In this document: one piece after another, positions 1 through 8,384 of the stretch
How positions within the stretch are numbered: position 1 is the stretch's first letter
Layout: each line of letters starts with the position of its first letter
NCBI RefSeq assembly: GCF_025144995.1
Contig: NZ_CP102250.1
Coordinates: 2,666,001 to 2,730,000 of the forward strand
From: Alistipes indistinctus YIT 12060
GTDB taxonomy: Bacteria; Bacteroidota; Bacteroidia; Bacteroidales; Rikenellaceae
Reading direction: 5' to 3'
DNA: 64,000 bases
The notes under the pieces: generated by a model
What the model was told of the DNA's origin: nothing
Database searches by the model: none
What the model saw: only the letters and a program-made list of their open reading frames with translations
Translations under genes and position numbers: made by a program

Positions 1-75
1 ATTCTCTGCAGTGCTCGAATGTTTGGAAATGCCTGAATGGTAAAGAAATACTAACCGAATAGAGTCCGTAATACT
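1..75. other. Left edge; possible tail of an upstream gene
   Basis: Two plus-strand frames are open from the window edge and end at positions 41-43 (TAA) and 60-62 (TAG). Either could be the C-terminus of a gene cut by the window. Because the next gene is an RND pump, a membrane-fusion protein would be expected here, but the few residues visible do not identify one. Confidence 0.3.
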
Positions 76-3000
76 ATGAATCTTCCCAGATATTCCCTCG
101 ATAACGCTAAGGTGATTTACTTTTTCCTGGCGCTGTTGCTCGTCGGCGGCCTGATTTCGTTCGGCCGGCTCGGCAAGAAAGAGGATTCGCCGTTCGTCAT
201 CAAAAGCGCTTCGATCGTTACCCGTTACCCGGGAGCGACGCCCGAGGAGGTCGAAAAGCTGGTGACCGAACCGATCGGGCGTGAAATTCAGTCGATGCGT
301 CGCGTCTATAAGATCACCTCCGAATCGTATTACGGGCTTTCGAAGATCATGATCGAGCTGGATCCGGCCACGCCGGCCGACGAGATGCCGCAGATGTGGG
401 ACGAGCTGCGCCGCAAGGTGCTCAATATACAGCCCCAGATGCCCCAGGATGCGTCGCCTATCTCCGTGAGCGACGATTTCGGCGATGTGTTCGGGATTTA
501 TTACGGCCTTTCGGCGGGAGAAGGGTTTACCTATGAGGAGATGCGCGGCTGGGCGCAGCGGATCAAAACGGCGCTCGTGACCGTCAAGGGCGTGCAGAAA
601 GTGACCCTTTTCGGCGAGCAGAGCGGGGTGGTGAACGTTTATGTGAGCCTTTCGACGCTAAACAATCTTTTTATAACTCCGTCGGAAGTGATTCAGACGC
701 TTCAGGCGCAGAACACGCTTGTTTCGAGCGGCGAAAAACTCGCGGGCGAAATGCAGATCAAACTGATCGAGACGGGAACTTACAAGAACCTCGACGACAT
801 CCGCGACCAGATTCTCACCTCGTCGCAGGGAAGGCAGATCCGCCTGGGGGATATTGCCCGTGTCGAACAGGGATATGCCGAACCCCCGTCGACGCTGATG
901 CTGCTCAACGGCCGGCCCGCCATCGGGATCGGCATTTCGACCGATGCGTCGAAAGACGTGGTCAAAACCGGTAAACTGATCGAAGAGCGCCTCGGTACGT
1001 TGATGCCGCTGATCCCGATCGGGATCGACCTGGTGACGCTCTATCCGGAGAACCGTATCGCGCAGGAGGCCAACAATGCGTTTGTGATCAACCTGCTGGA
1101 GTCGGTGGCGATCGTTATCGCCCTGATTATGCTGATTATGGGTCTCCGTTCGGGAATGCTGATCGGCAGTTCGCTGATCTTCTCGATCGGCGGTACGTTG
1201 CTTATTATGCAGTTCCTCGGCGTGGGCCTGAACCGTACTTCGCTGGCCGGATTCATCATTGCGATGGGGATGCTGGTCGACAATGCGATCGTGGTGACTG
1301 ACAATGCGCGTAACGGCATGCTGCGCGGCGTAGCCCGGCGCAAGGCGCTGATCGACGGCGCGACGGGCCCCCAATGGGGCCTGCTCGGGGCTACCTTCAT
1401 CGCCGTCTGCTCGTTCCTGCCGCTCTACCTGGCGCCGTCGGCGGTGGCCGAGATCGTCAAACCGTTGTTCGTCGTGCTGGCCATTTCGCTGACGTTGAGC
1501 TGGGTATTGGCGCTGACACAGACGCCGCTGTTCGGCGAATTTATCCTCAAACAGGACACGGCGGCCGAACCGCGCGATCCGTATGCCGGCAAGTTTTACC
1601 GCCGGTTCGACCGACTGTTGGAACGGCTGATCGCCCGCCGTTATCTAACGGTCGGAATTGTGGCGGGCCTCTTCGCCGTATCGTTGTTGGTGATGGGGGC
1701 TCTCCCGCAGAACTTCTTTCCGAACCTCGATAAACCTTACTTCAAGGCCGACTGTTTCCTGCCCGACGGTTACAATATTCGTGATACGGAACGTAATATG
1801 GCGGGTATCGAGACCTGGTTGCGCCAGCAGCCTTCGGTCAGGAACGTGTCGGTGACGATGGGCGCTTCGCCGCCCCGCTACTATCTGGCGAGTACGTCGT
1901 TCGGGCCCAAGCCCAATTTTGCCAATATCCTGGTCGAACTGACGACGAAGGATTCCACGGCGGCCGTCGAAGAGCGCTTCAACCGTTATGTGCGGGAGAA
2001 TTATCCCGATGTACTGGCCCGTTCGTCGCTGTTCAAGCTTTCTCCGGCCGTCGAGGCGGCGATCGAGATCGGGTTTATCGGCAGCAACATCGATACGCTG
2101 GTAAAATTGACGACACAGGCGCAGGAGATTATGCGGGGCATTCCTGCCGTGGGTGACATTCGTAACAGTTGGGGCAACCCGGTTCCGGTCTGGACTCCGG
2201 TTTATTCGCAGGAAAAGGGCCCGCGTATGGGTATTTCGCGCTCGGCAATGGCCCGCGAGATGAATTTCGCCACTTCCGGGTTCCCGTTGGGCGAGTACCG
2301 TCACGAGGATCAGTTCCTGCCGATCGTGCTGGCCGACGAGAACCAGGAAGGCTTCAACCTGAATAACCTGCGTTCGCTGCCGATCTATTCCGCTTCCGGG
2401 AATGTCTATCCGCTCGAATCGGTCGTGGACAGCGTTTACCTGAGTTACCACTACAACGTGATCAAGCGCTACAACCGCGAGCGGGTGATGATGGCCCAGT
2501 GCGATCCGGTGCGTGGGGCCAATACCAAAGCGGCTTTCACGGAGGTATTGAAACAGGTTCGGGAAAAGATCAGCCTGCCGGAGGGGTACCGTATGCAGGT
2601 CTTCGGCGAGGAGCAGTCGCAGGAGGAATCGAATGCGGCGCTCGCGGCCAATATGCCGCTTACGTTCATCCTGATCTTCATTACGCTGCTGCTGCTGTTC
2701 CGGGCGTATAAGAAGCCGATCGTGATCCTGCTGATGGTGCCGATGATCTTTATCGGCGTGGTGGCGGGACTCGTCGTGACGGGCAAGCAGTTCGATTTTT
2801 TCGCGATGCTGGGCCTGTTGGGTCTCGTGGGGATGAACATCAAGAATGCCATCGTTCTGGTCGACCAGATCGGCGTGGAGACCTCTTCCGGCAAATCGCC
2901 CTACGAGGCGGTAACGATCGCGACGCGTTCGCGCATCGTACCGGTGATGATGGCCTCCGGGACGACGATCCTCGGGATGCTGCCGCTGCTCTTCGACTCG

Positions 3001-3129
3001 ATGTTCGGCGGTATGGCCGCGACGATCATGGGAGGGCTTCTGGTCGCATCGCTGCTGACTTTGCTCGTACTGCCCGTTACGTACTGTATCTTTTTCCGGA
3101 TTTATCCCACTAAAGAGACAAACTCATGA
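76..3129 (+). CDS. RND efflux transporter, inner-membrane permease (AcrB/HAE1-like)
   Basis: This 1017-residue protein has the size and layout of an RND pump. A first transmembrane helix near residues 13-30 is followed by a periplasmic porter domain containing PGATPEEVEKLVTEPI. A helix bundle at about 340-550, a second porter domain, and a second bundle from about 855 to the end complete it. The proton-relay helix carries LVDNAIVV (Asp402, Asn403), and the second bundle has NIKNAIVLVDQ with Lys923, matching the conserved TM4 Asp and TM10 Lys. Proton-driven export of drugs or other amphipathic compounds is the family role; the substrate is unknown. Its stop overlaps the start of the next gene (ATGA), and that gene encodes an outer-membrane channel. 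The periplasmic adaptor gene is probably just outside the window. Confidence 0.95.
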   Translation: MNLPRYSLDNAKVIYFFLALLLVGGLISFGRLGKKEDSPFVIKSASIVTRYPGATPEEVEKLVTEPIGREIQSMRRVYKITSESYYGLSKIMIELDPATPADEMPQMWDELRRKVLNIQPQMPQDASPISVSDDFGDVFGIYYGLSAGEGFTYEEMRGWAQRIKTALVTVKGVQKVTLFGEQSGVVNVYVSLSTLNNLFITPSEVIQTLQAQNTLVSSGEKLAGEMQIKLIETGTYKNLDDIRDQILTSSQGRQIRLGDIARVEQGYAEPPSTLMLLNGRPAIGIGISTDASKDVVKTGKLIEERLGTLMPLIPIGIDLVTLYPENRIAQEANNAFVINLLESVAIVIALIMLIMGLRSGMLIGSSLIFSIGGTLLIMQFLGVGLNRTSLAGFIIAMGMLVDNAIVVTDNARNGMLRGVARRKALIDGATGPQWGLLGATFIAVCSFLPLYLAPSAVAEIVKPLFVVLAISLTLSWVLALTQTPLFGEFILKQDTAAEPRDPYAGKFYRRFDRLLERLIARRYLTVGIVAGLFAVSLLVMGALPQNFFPNLDKPYFKADCFLPDGYNIRDTERNMAGIETWLRQQPSVRNVSVTMGASPPRYYLASTSFGPKPNFANILVELTTKDSTAAVEERFNRYVRENYPDVLARSSLFKLSPAVEAAIEIGFIGSNIDTLVKLTTQAQEIMRGIPAVGDIRNSWGNPVPVWTPVYSQEKGPRMGISRSAMAREMNFATSGFPLGEYRHEDQFLPIVLADENQEGFNLNNLRSLPIYSASGNVYPLESVVDSVYLSYHYNVIKRYNRERVMMAQCDPVRGANTKAAFTEVLKQVREKISLPEGYRMQVFGEEQSQEESNAALAANMPLTFILIFITLLLLFRAYKKPIVILLMVPMIFIGVVAGLVVTGKQFDFFAMLGLLGLVGMNIKNAIVLVDQIGVETSSGKSPYEAVTIATRSRIVPVMMASGTTILGMLPLLFDSMFGGMAATIMGGLLVASLLTLLVLPVTYCIFFRIYPTKETNS

Positions 3130-4451
3130 ACAGACCGACATATATTTCTTTGATTGCGCTGGCGTTGTTGCTCGGCGGTGCGTGGAGCGCTCCGGCGCAA
3201 GGGCCGATTTCGCTGGACGAGTACCGGGAACGGGTGCTCGATTACAGTTATACGTTGAAAATGGCGCGTGAAAACCGTGCTGCCGCAGAAGCGGGCGTCC
3301 GGCAAAGCTATACGGGATTCCTTCCCGCGCTGAGTGCGGCGGGGGATTTCTCGGTCAATTTCAAGGATCGTTATGCGGTATCGAACGGCGCAAGCCAACT
3401 GTTGCATCCTTATGCGTTTTCGTTGCAACCGGCCCTCGTGCAGAACATCTACACGGGAGGTGCGGTGCGGAACAGTTACGAACAGGCGAAGATCAGCTCT
3501 GAGATCGCGCGTTACGGCGAGGAACAGTCGCAACTCAGCGTGGCTTACCTGGCCGAGTACAACTATTGGAACCTCGCTTCGAACGAGGCACTGCTCGCCA
3601 TCGCGACGCGGTACGAGGGGATCGTGCGCAACATGTACAACGTGGTACGTACCCGCTTCGACGACGGGTATGTGGCCAAAAACGACCTGCTGATGATCGA
3701 AACGCGGCTCAGGGAGGCCGAATACAGCCGGGTCAATGCCGATAACCTGTACCGTGTGTCGCTGCAGAATTTCAATATCCTGATGGGCGCCGTGCCGCTG
3801 ACGCAGCACACCGTTGCCGATTCGGTGACGATGCCGGTCCAATTGCCGATGTATGCGGGCGTTCAGGAGGCGCTGAGCCGCCGTCCCGACTACCTGTCGG
3901 CCGACCGCCGGGTCGAATACAACCGGTACGGCGTCAAACTCGCCTCAGCGAAGTTCAACCCGCAGCTCTCGGCGGGTGTGCAGGGGCTTTGGCGCAACAA
4001 CACTCCCAACCTCGGCGGAACCGATCTCGACGGACTGGCTTTCCTGCGGTTGAGCGTGCCCATCTTCCACTGGGGCGAACGGCGGCATGCCGTGACGGCT
4101 TCGCAGGCGGCGGTGCGGTCTTCGGAGTACGAAAAATTGCAGCTGATCGACAACATCACCCAGGAGATTATGACCGCCTGGACGAATATCGTGGAATCGG
4201 CCTCGCAGATCGACATCGCTCGGGCGAACCTCGAAGTGGCCCGGGAAAATCTCAGCCTCAATACGTTCAGTTATAACGAAGGCTTGTTGACCATTCTGGA
4301 TGTGATTTCGGCCCAACTCTCGTGGTTGCAGGCTTACACGAATACGATTACCGCCAACTTTAATCAGAAAGTGGCTATTGCTGCTTACCACAAGGCCATT
4401 GCCGATACCGGCATTCAGCAGGAGTATGGTACGACTTCGGCTGTTCCCTAA
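3126..4451 (+). CDS. TolC-family outer-membrane efflux protein
   Basis: The 441-residue protein begins with a signal peptide (hydrophobic residues 6-18, likely cleavage after APAQ near residue 25). Two repeats of long, alanine-rich amphipathic helices follow, as in the outer membrane efflux protein family. TolC-type trimers form an outer-membrane barrel with a periplasmic helical tunnel that docks with RND pumps. The start codon overlaps the stop of the RND permease gene by four bases, so the two are translationally coupled and very likely form one pump. The gene faces a convergent neighbour; an imperfect GCGCTG/CAGCGC hairpin lies just downstream at about 4474-4500, without a T-run. Confidence 0.93.
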   Translation: MNRPTYISLIALALLLGGAWSAPAQGPISLDEYRERVLDYSYTLKMARENRAAAEAGVRQSYTGFLPALSAAGDFSVNFKDRYAVSNGASQLLHPYAFSLQPALVQNIYTGGAVRNSYEQAKISSEIARYGEEQSQLSVAYLAEYNYWNLASNEALLAIATRYEGIVRNMYNVVRTRFDDGYVAKNDLLMIETRLREAEYSRVNADNLYRVSLQNFNILMGAVPLTQHTVADSVTMPVQLPMYAGVQEALSRRPDYLSADRRVEYNRYGVKLASAKFNPQLSAGVQGLWRNNTPNLGGTDLDGLAFLRLSVPIFHWGERRHAVTASQAAVRSSEYEKLQLIDNITQEIMTAWTNIVESASQIDIARANLEVARENLSLNTFSYNEGLLTILDVISAQLSWLQAYTNTITANFNQKVAIAAYHKAIADTGIQQEYGTTSAVP

Positions 4452-4550
4452 GAGCCGGTGGTAAAATTCTCCTGGCGCTGTAACGCCTGATGGCAGCGCG
4501 GCGTCGCAAGCGTAACGGCAACCCAACCGCCTTTTTCGCTTTATTCTGAC

Positions 4551-5759
4551 TTAGTCCTTCTTGACGGTCATTTTCGGCGCGCGGGTGAACGGTTTTTCGC
4601 GGTCGAACAGGTAGCGGTAGGTCGTGTGCATCTTGTGCTTTTTCGCGCAGACGAGCGTCTCTACCATGCGCATCATCAGCGGGTTGAAATCGCCGATCCA
4701 AGCCAGTTCGAGGCTCTTGTACCGTTTCAGGTGAGGAGTGTTCACCTGCTGTTCGAAGTTATAAATCATGCCCGATTCGATCCCTTTTCCCTGGAACTCG
4801 GGAATGACCCCGAAGATCAGTGCAAAAATGCGCGTCGCTTTGCGGCTTACCTTCAGCCGCCACAGGAACCGCAGCTTGTCCCAGGCTCCGAAATGCCCTT
4901 TCAGCGGTGCGATCACGCCGTTCAGGTCGGGAATCATCAGGTAGAAACCGATCGGTTTTCCATCGTAGTACGCGAAATACATGAGCCGTTGGTCGATGAT
5001 CGGGCGCAGCGAATTCATCAGCGCGAGCGCATGTGCCCTCTCGATCGGCTTGACGCCGGTGAATTTCGCCCAGGCTTTGTTGTATACGGTACGGAAATCT
5101 TCGGCATACTGCTGCAGGCTCCGTTTACGCTTGTCCATGTGCTCGAAGCTGTAACGTGGCTCCTCCTGCAGGCGCTTGACACGTTCGTAGACGTTGTCCG
5201 GGAAGAGTCCTTCGGCCAGTTCACGCAGGTAGGTGTGCTGGTTGAAGTAGTTCTGGAACCCGTAGTTTTCGAACAGGCGGATGTAGTATTCGAAATTATA
5301 GGGATTGGTATACAGCGGCGTGAATTCGAAGCCTTTCGTAAGCAGGCCCCACCACTGGTCGCGGTCCCCGAAATTGACGGGGCCGTCCATCGCCTCCATC
5401 CCTTTCTTGGCGAGCCATTCTTTGGCTGCGTCGAACATCAGGTCGGCTACCTGCTGGTCGTCGATCGATTCGAAGAAACCGCAGCCACCCGTCGGCTGTC
5501 CATCTGCAGCGGCAGCCAGTTCCGGGTTATAGAACGCCGCGATGCGTCCGACGGTGCGGCCCTGCGTGTCGAGGGCGAGCCAGCGGATCGCCTCTCCGTT
5601 CCGCAACAGTTCGTTGTATTTGGGGTCGAAGCGGCGTTCGATGTCCTGGTCCAGCGGACAGATCCAATTCGGTTCGTCGCGGTAAAGCCGTTTGGCGAAG
5701 TCGAGGAATTCGCGGGCATCGTTCCGGGTGGTTACTTCTTTGAGGCTGTATTTCTCCAT
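4551..5759 (-). CDS. Large GNAT-like N-acyltransferase family protein
   Basis: This 402-residue soluble protein opens with a segment typical of large GNAT-like proteins common in Bacteroidetes (NDAREFLDFAKRLYRDEPNW, residues 13-32). It continues with VGRIAAFYN-type beta strands, and residues 300-330 (IFALIFGVIPEFQGKGIESGM) resemble the acyl-CoA-binding R/Q-x-x-G-x-G/A loop, here QGKGIE. The substrate is not known for this group. The gene stands alone: convergent with the TolC-like gene, and with its own -7 box upstream. It is probably an acetyl- or acyl-transferase, but some relatives have only been annotated by fold. Confidence 0.75.
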   Translation of the reverse strand: MEKYSLKEVTTRNDAREFLDFAKRLYRDEPNWICPLDQDIERRFDPKYNELLRNGEAIRWLALDTQGRTVGRIAAFYNPELAAAADGQPTGGCGFFESIDDQQVADLMFDAAKEWLAKKGMEAMDGPVNFGDRDQWWGLLTKGFEFTPLYTNPYNFEYYIRLFENYGFQNYFNQHTYLRELAEGLFPDNVYERVKRLQEEPRYSFEHMDKRKRSLQQYAEDFRTVYNKAWAKFTGVKPIERAHALALMNSLRPIIDQRLMYFAYYDGKPIGFYLMIPDLNGVIAPLKGHFGAWDKLRFLWRLKVSRKATRIFALIFGVIPEFQGKGIESGMIYNFEQQVNTPHLKRYKSLELAWIGDFNPLMMRMVETLVCAKKHKMHTTYRYLFDREKPFTRAPKMTVKKD

Positions 5760-5797
5760 CTTTTATCCGTTGGGTAGTTGTAGGTTGGAAACCATGG

Positions 5798-5805
5798 CAA
5801 AAATA
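5798..5805 (-). promoter_or_regulatory. Candidate -7 box for the GNAT-like gene
   Basis: The minus strand reads TATTTTTG, matching the Bacteroidetes -7 consensus TAnnTTTG, about 40 bases before the start codon at 5759. No convincing TTG -33 element lies 19-21 bases upstream. Confidence 0.45.
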
Positions 5806-5970
5806 GCAATAATTTGCCGCTTTTGCACCTTTCGTAAAGTTGTTTCGTTGGCGGGACGATTCCTCACGGACGGTTCCGCGGCCATCCCGATTGTGTCGGT
5901 TTGGCGGCAAAGACCCGCCGGAAATGTCCGGTTACGGATGTTTCCTTGTTGTGTGGAATTCGTTTTCCGG

Positions 5971-8145
5971 TTACAGCCGGACCTCCAGTGGCACTGCCGA
6001 GGTGTAGCTTTTGCCGCGGAATTTTGCGGTGCTTCCTTGCGGCACTTCGACTTTCAGCTGGTTATCCCGCAGCCAAACCCGGATATCGCCGTACGGGGTG
6101 GGGATAGTCGCTTCGAGCGGCTGCATCGAAGCGGGAACCTGCGGGTCGATCTCGAAGGTCGCCCAACCGTCGCTCAACGGGCGGATGCCCAGCAGTTCGG
6201 ACGGGATCAGCGCTGCCGGGCCGCTGCTCCAGGCATGGCAGAGGCTCTTGCCGAACGGACGCCCGTAAAAACCGTACTGTTTCACTTCGTCTTCATTCGC
6301 ATCGTAGCCTTCCCAGAAACTTGTCGCTCCCTGGGCGATCATACCGCCCCAATACTCTTTCATCTGCTTCAGCATCCGTTCGGGAGCACGCATCCGGGAG
6401 AGGGCCATGTATTCGAATCCGGCCATGTAGGGGGTTCCGACCGCTGTCACGGTCGTATCCCCCAAAATGTTGAGGATGCCCGGGTATTGCGACGGGGTGG
6501 CGAGACCCGATATTACCGCGAGGAAGTTCGCGTGGCGGTTCGGCTTGCTCTCCCCGTCGGGTTTGCCGCGCCATGCCTGCCGCACGGGATCGTAACCGCG
6601 TGCGAGCAGTACGCTTTTGAGCGCGTCGGATTTCTTCTGCCAATAGGCCGCCAACGGTTTGTCGCCCATCCGTTCCGCGAGCGATACGGCGCTTTGCTGC
6701 GCCCACCACCAAAGCACCTGCAAGGCGTTTTCCTTCTCGACATCGACCCAGTCGATGAAGAGCCAGCGGATGCTGTCGGTCAGAATGCCGTTTTGATCGC
6801 AGCGGCTTTCGAGTACATTGAGGGCTTTTTTGATGCGCGGCCATTCGCGTTGCAGGTGGAGCCGGTCGCTGAAGAACAGTTGGTAGCGATCCTGTGCGAT
6901 CAGCCACCAGAGCGAGTAGTCGGCGATGTCGTTGATGTCGGTCTGTGCGATTCCTTCGCGGCCGAGCATTGCGATCGTGCGCCGTACGATCTCCCGGTCG
7001 GCAAACGTGTAGGCGTTTACCATCATGCTCATCGCCAGGTCGCCCGCCCAAGGCAGGCGGTCGCGCTTGATGCCGTCCATCAGGAATTCGTGCATGCAGA
7101 GGCGCAGCGTGTAGGCGCTTTTGAACCAAATGTCGTTGAGCAGTGTGTCTGCGGAGTGGAAATCGCCCCGGTAGCGGGCCGGGTGGGCGTAGGCATCGCA
7201 TGCGACCGTTTGTACCGAGGCTCCGTCCGGCAGGTAAGCGTAGCGGAACGCCACCGGCGTCACCGAACGCCAAAGGCCTTTGCCGGCCGCTTCCAGATCG
7301 AAGCTCTGTTCACGCGGGCGCGCTGCGGTATCGACTGCTTCGAGTATCGATTCGCCGGCAAAGAATTGCGGCTTGCTGTCGGCTTTCAGTACGATAAAAC
7401 CGAACAGCTCCCGGCCGAAATCGTAGAGGGTGTCGTTTTGGAACGCCGGTTGCAACCGGACGGTAGGGGTTTCGAACCTGTGCGGCAGCGTCCCGTCTTT
7501 ATGGCGGGGATAAGCGCACGGATAACTCCAGGAGAGGCTGTCCGCAGAAGCCTGCCAGAGCGGGTTGCCGGTGGCGAACTCACCTTTTTCGACCCATAGT
7601 GCGGGCGGTTCCTGTTCGGTCGTGAGTGCGACCATCAAGGTTCCCGGTGCGGAGAGCTTGAATTTGTGCGGGGAGGTGCTGGCTGCACCGGTATAAATCG
7701 TCTGTCCGTCCATCATGACGCGTACGTTGCCGTATGCGTTGAGCGATACCCACCTCGGGTAGTGTGCGTCGACCGATGCCGGGATGCGGAAATAGGCCCG
7801 GTTACTGGGCTCGTAGTAGTTGCCGGGATACCTGACCCGCAGCCGGGCCTCCTTGACCCGCTGGCGCATCAGGTGCAGCCGCCACGCTTCCAGTTCCGTA
7901 TCGGCATACAACCACGGTGAACCCGGCAGGGTGTCCGGGGCGGGGGCCGGTGCAGTACGTGAATAGAGCGGATCGACCCCAGCGGCAGGACGGTTTTCCG
8001 GGCGGCGGCTGTTGCCGACATCGGCGGATCCCGCTGTGCCGGGCAGGTCTGTAGTTCGGGTACCGGTTGCTGAAACGGGGGAAGAGGCTGAGGCACCCAA
8101 CAGCAGTACGGCTGTGAGCGCGGCAAGTCTGGATCGGTTTATCAT
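5971..8145 (-). CDS. GH78-type alpha-L-rhamnosidase-like glycoside hydrolase, secreted
   Basis: The 724-residue protein has a signal peptide (residues 1-27) and a low-complexity linker. A beta-sandwich region at about 75-190 is followed by an alpha/alpha-barrel typical of family 78 (HEFLMDGIKRDRLPWAGDL at about 351-369). In classical GH78 enzymes this motif is D-C-P-x-R-E and its acidic residues surround the catalytic site. Here Asp357, Asp362 and Asp369 occupy the positions, so the usual Glu is replaced by Asp. A second candidate acid is Glu612 in TSFWEGYD. The family removes terminal rhamnose or related sugars from glycans. No SusC/SusD genes are adjacent, so it is an isolated enzyme, probably periplasmic. 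Exact sugar specificity cannot be read from the sequence. Confidence 0.82.
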   Translation of the reverse strand: MINRSRLAALTAVLLLGASASSPVSATGTRTTDLPGTAGSADVGNSRRPENRPAAGVDPLYSRTAPAPAPDTLPGSPWLYADTELEAWRLHLMRQRVKEARLRVRYPGNYYEPSNRAYFRIPASVDAHYPRWVSLNAYGNVRVMMDGQTIYTGAASTSPHKFKLSAPGTLMVALTTEQEPPALWVEKGEFATGNPLWQASADSLSWSYPCAYPRHKDGTLPHRFETPTVRLQPAFQNDTLYDFGRELFGFIVLKADSKPQFFAGESILEAVDTAARPREQSFDLEAAGKGLWRSVTPVAFRYAYLPDGASVQTVACDAYAHPARYRGDFHSADTLLNDIWFKSAYTLRLCMHEFLMDGIKRDRLPWAGDLAMSMMVNAYTFADREIVRRTIAMLGREGIAQTDINDIADYSLWWLIAQDRYQLFFSDRLHLQREWPRIKKALNVLESRCDQNGILTDSIRWLFIDWVDVEKENALQVLWWWAQQSAVSLAERMGDKPLAAYWQKKSDALKSVLLARGYDPVRQAWRGKPDGESKPNRHANFLAVISGLATPSQYPGILNILGDTTVTAVGTPYMAGFEYMALSRMRAPERMLKQMKEYWGGMIAQGATSFWEGYDANEDEVKQYGFYGRPFGKSLCHAWSSGPAALIPSELLGIRPLSDGWATFEIDPQVPASMQPLEATIPTPYGDIRVWLRDNQLKVEVPQGSTAKFRGKSYTSAVPLEVRL

Positions 8146-8227
8146 GCAAAATTTTGTATTAGTACATGGCTGATTATCCGCACGAAGGAACCGGGAGCCT
8201 TGCCGGAACCATCTGTAGGGATACTAG

Positions 8228-8258
8228 CAAAGATAAACTTTTTGCATCGGAAAAACAA
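8228..8258 (-). promoter_or_regulatory. Promoter of the GH78-type gene
   Basis: On the minus strand a TTG (plus positions 8256-8258) is followed after exactly 20 bases by TATCTTTG (8228-8235), a full Bacteroidetes -33/-7 pair. The predicted transcription start is near 8221, leaving a leader of about 75 bases. Confidence 0.75.
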
Positions 8259-8384
8259 TGTTTCAATTGGAGATCATCGGGGGCATGATCGGTAAAGGGG
8301 CCGTAGGAATAGAACGGGGCAACTCTATCGGGAACGGAAGCCGGCAGACGGCGGGATGAGTGCGGCAGAACAGCTCCTGCCCCT

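Noticed and set aside
4626-5777. Long plus-strand open frame opposite the GNAT-like gene
   Set aside because: It mirrors the minus-strand gene in a GC-rich region and shows no domain; the minus-strand product has clear family features.
5692-7599. 635-codon plus-strand frame opposite the GH78 gene
   Set aside because: Composition is that of antisense GC-rich DNA and the minus strand encodes a complete glycosidase.
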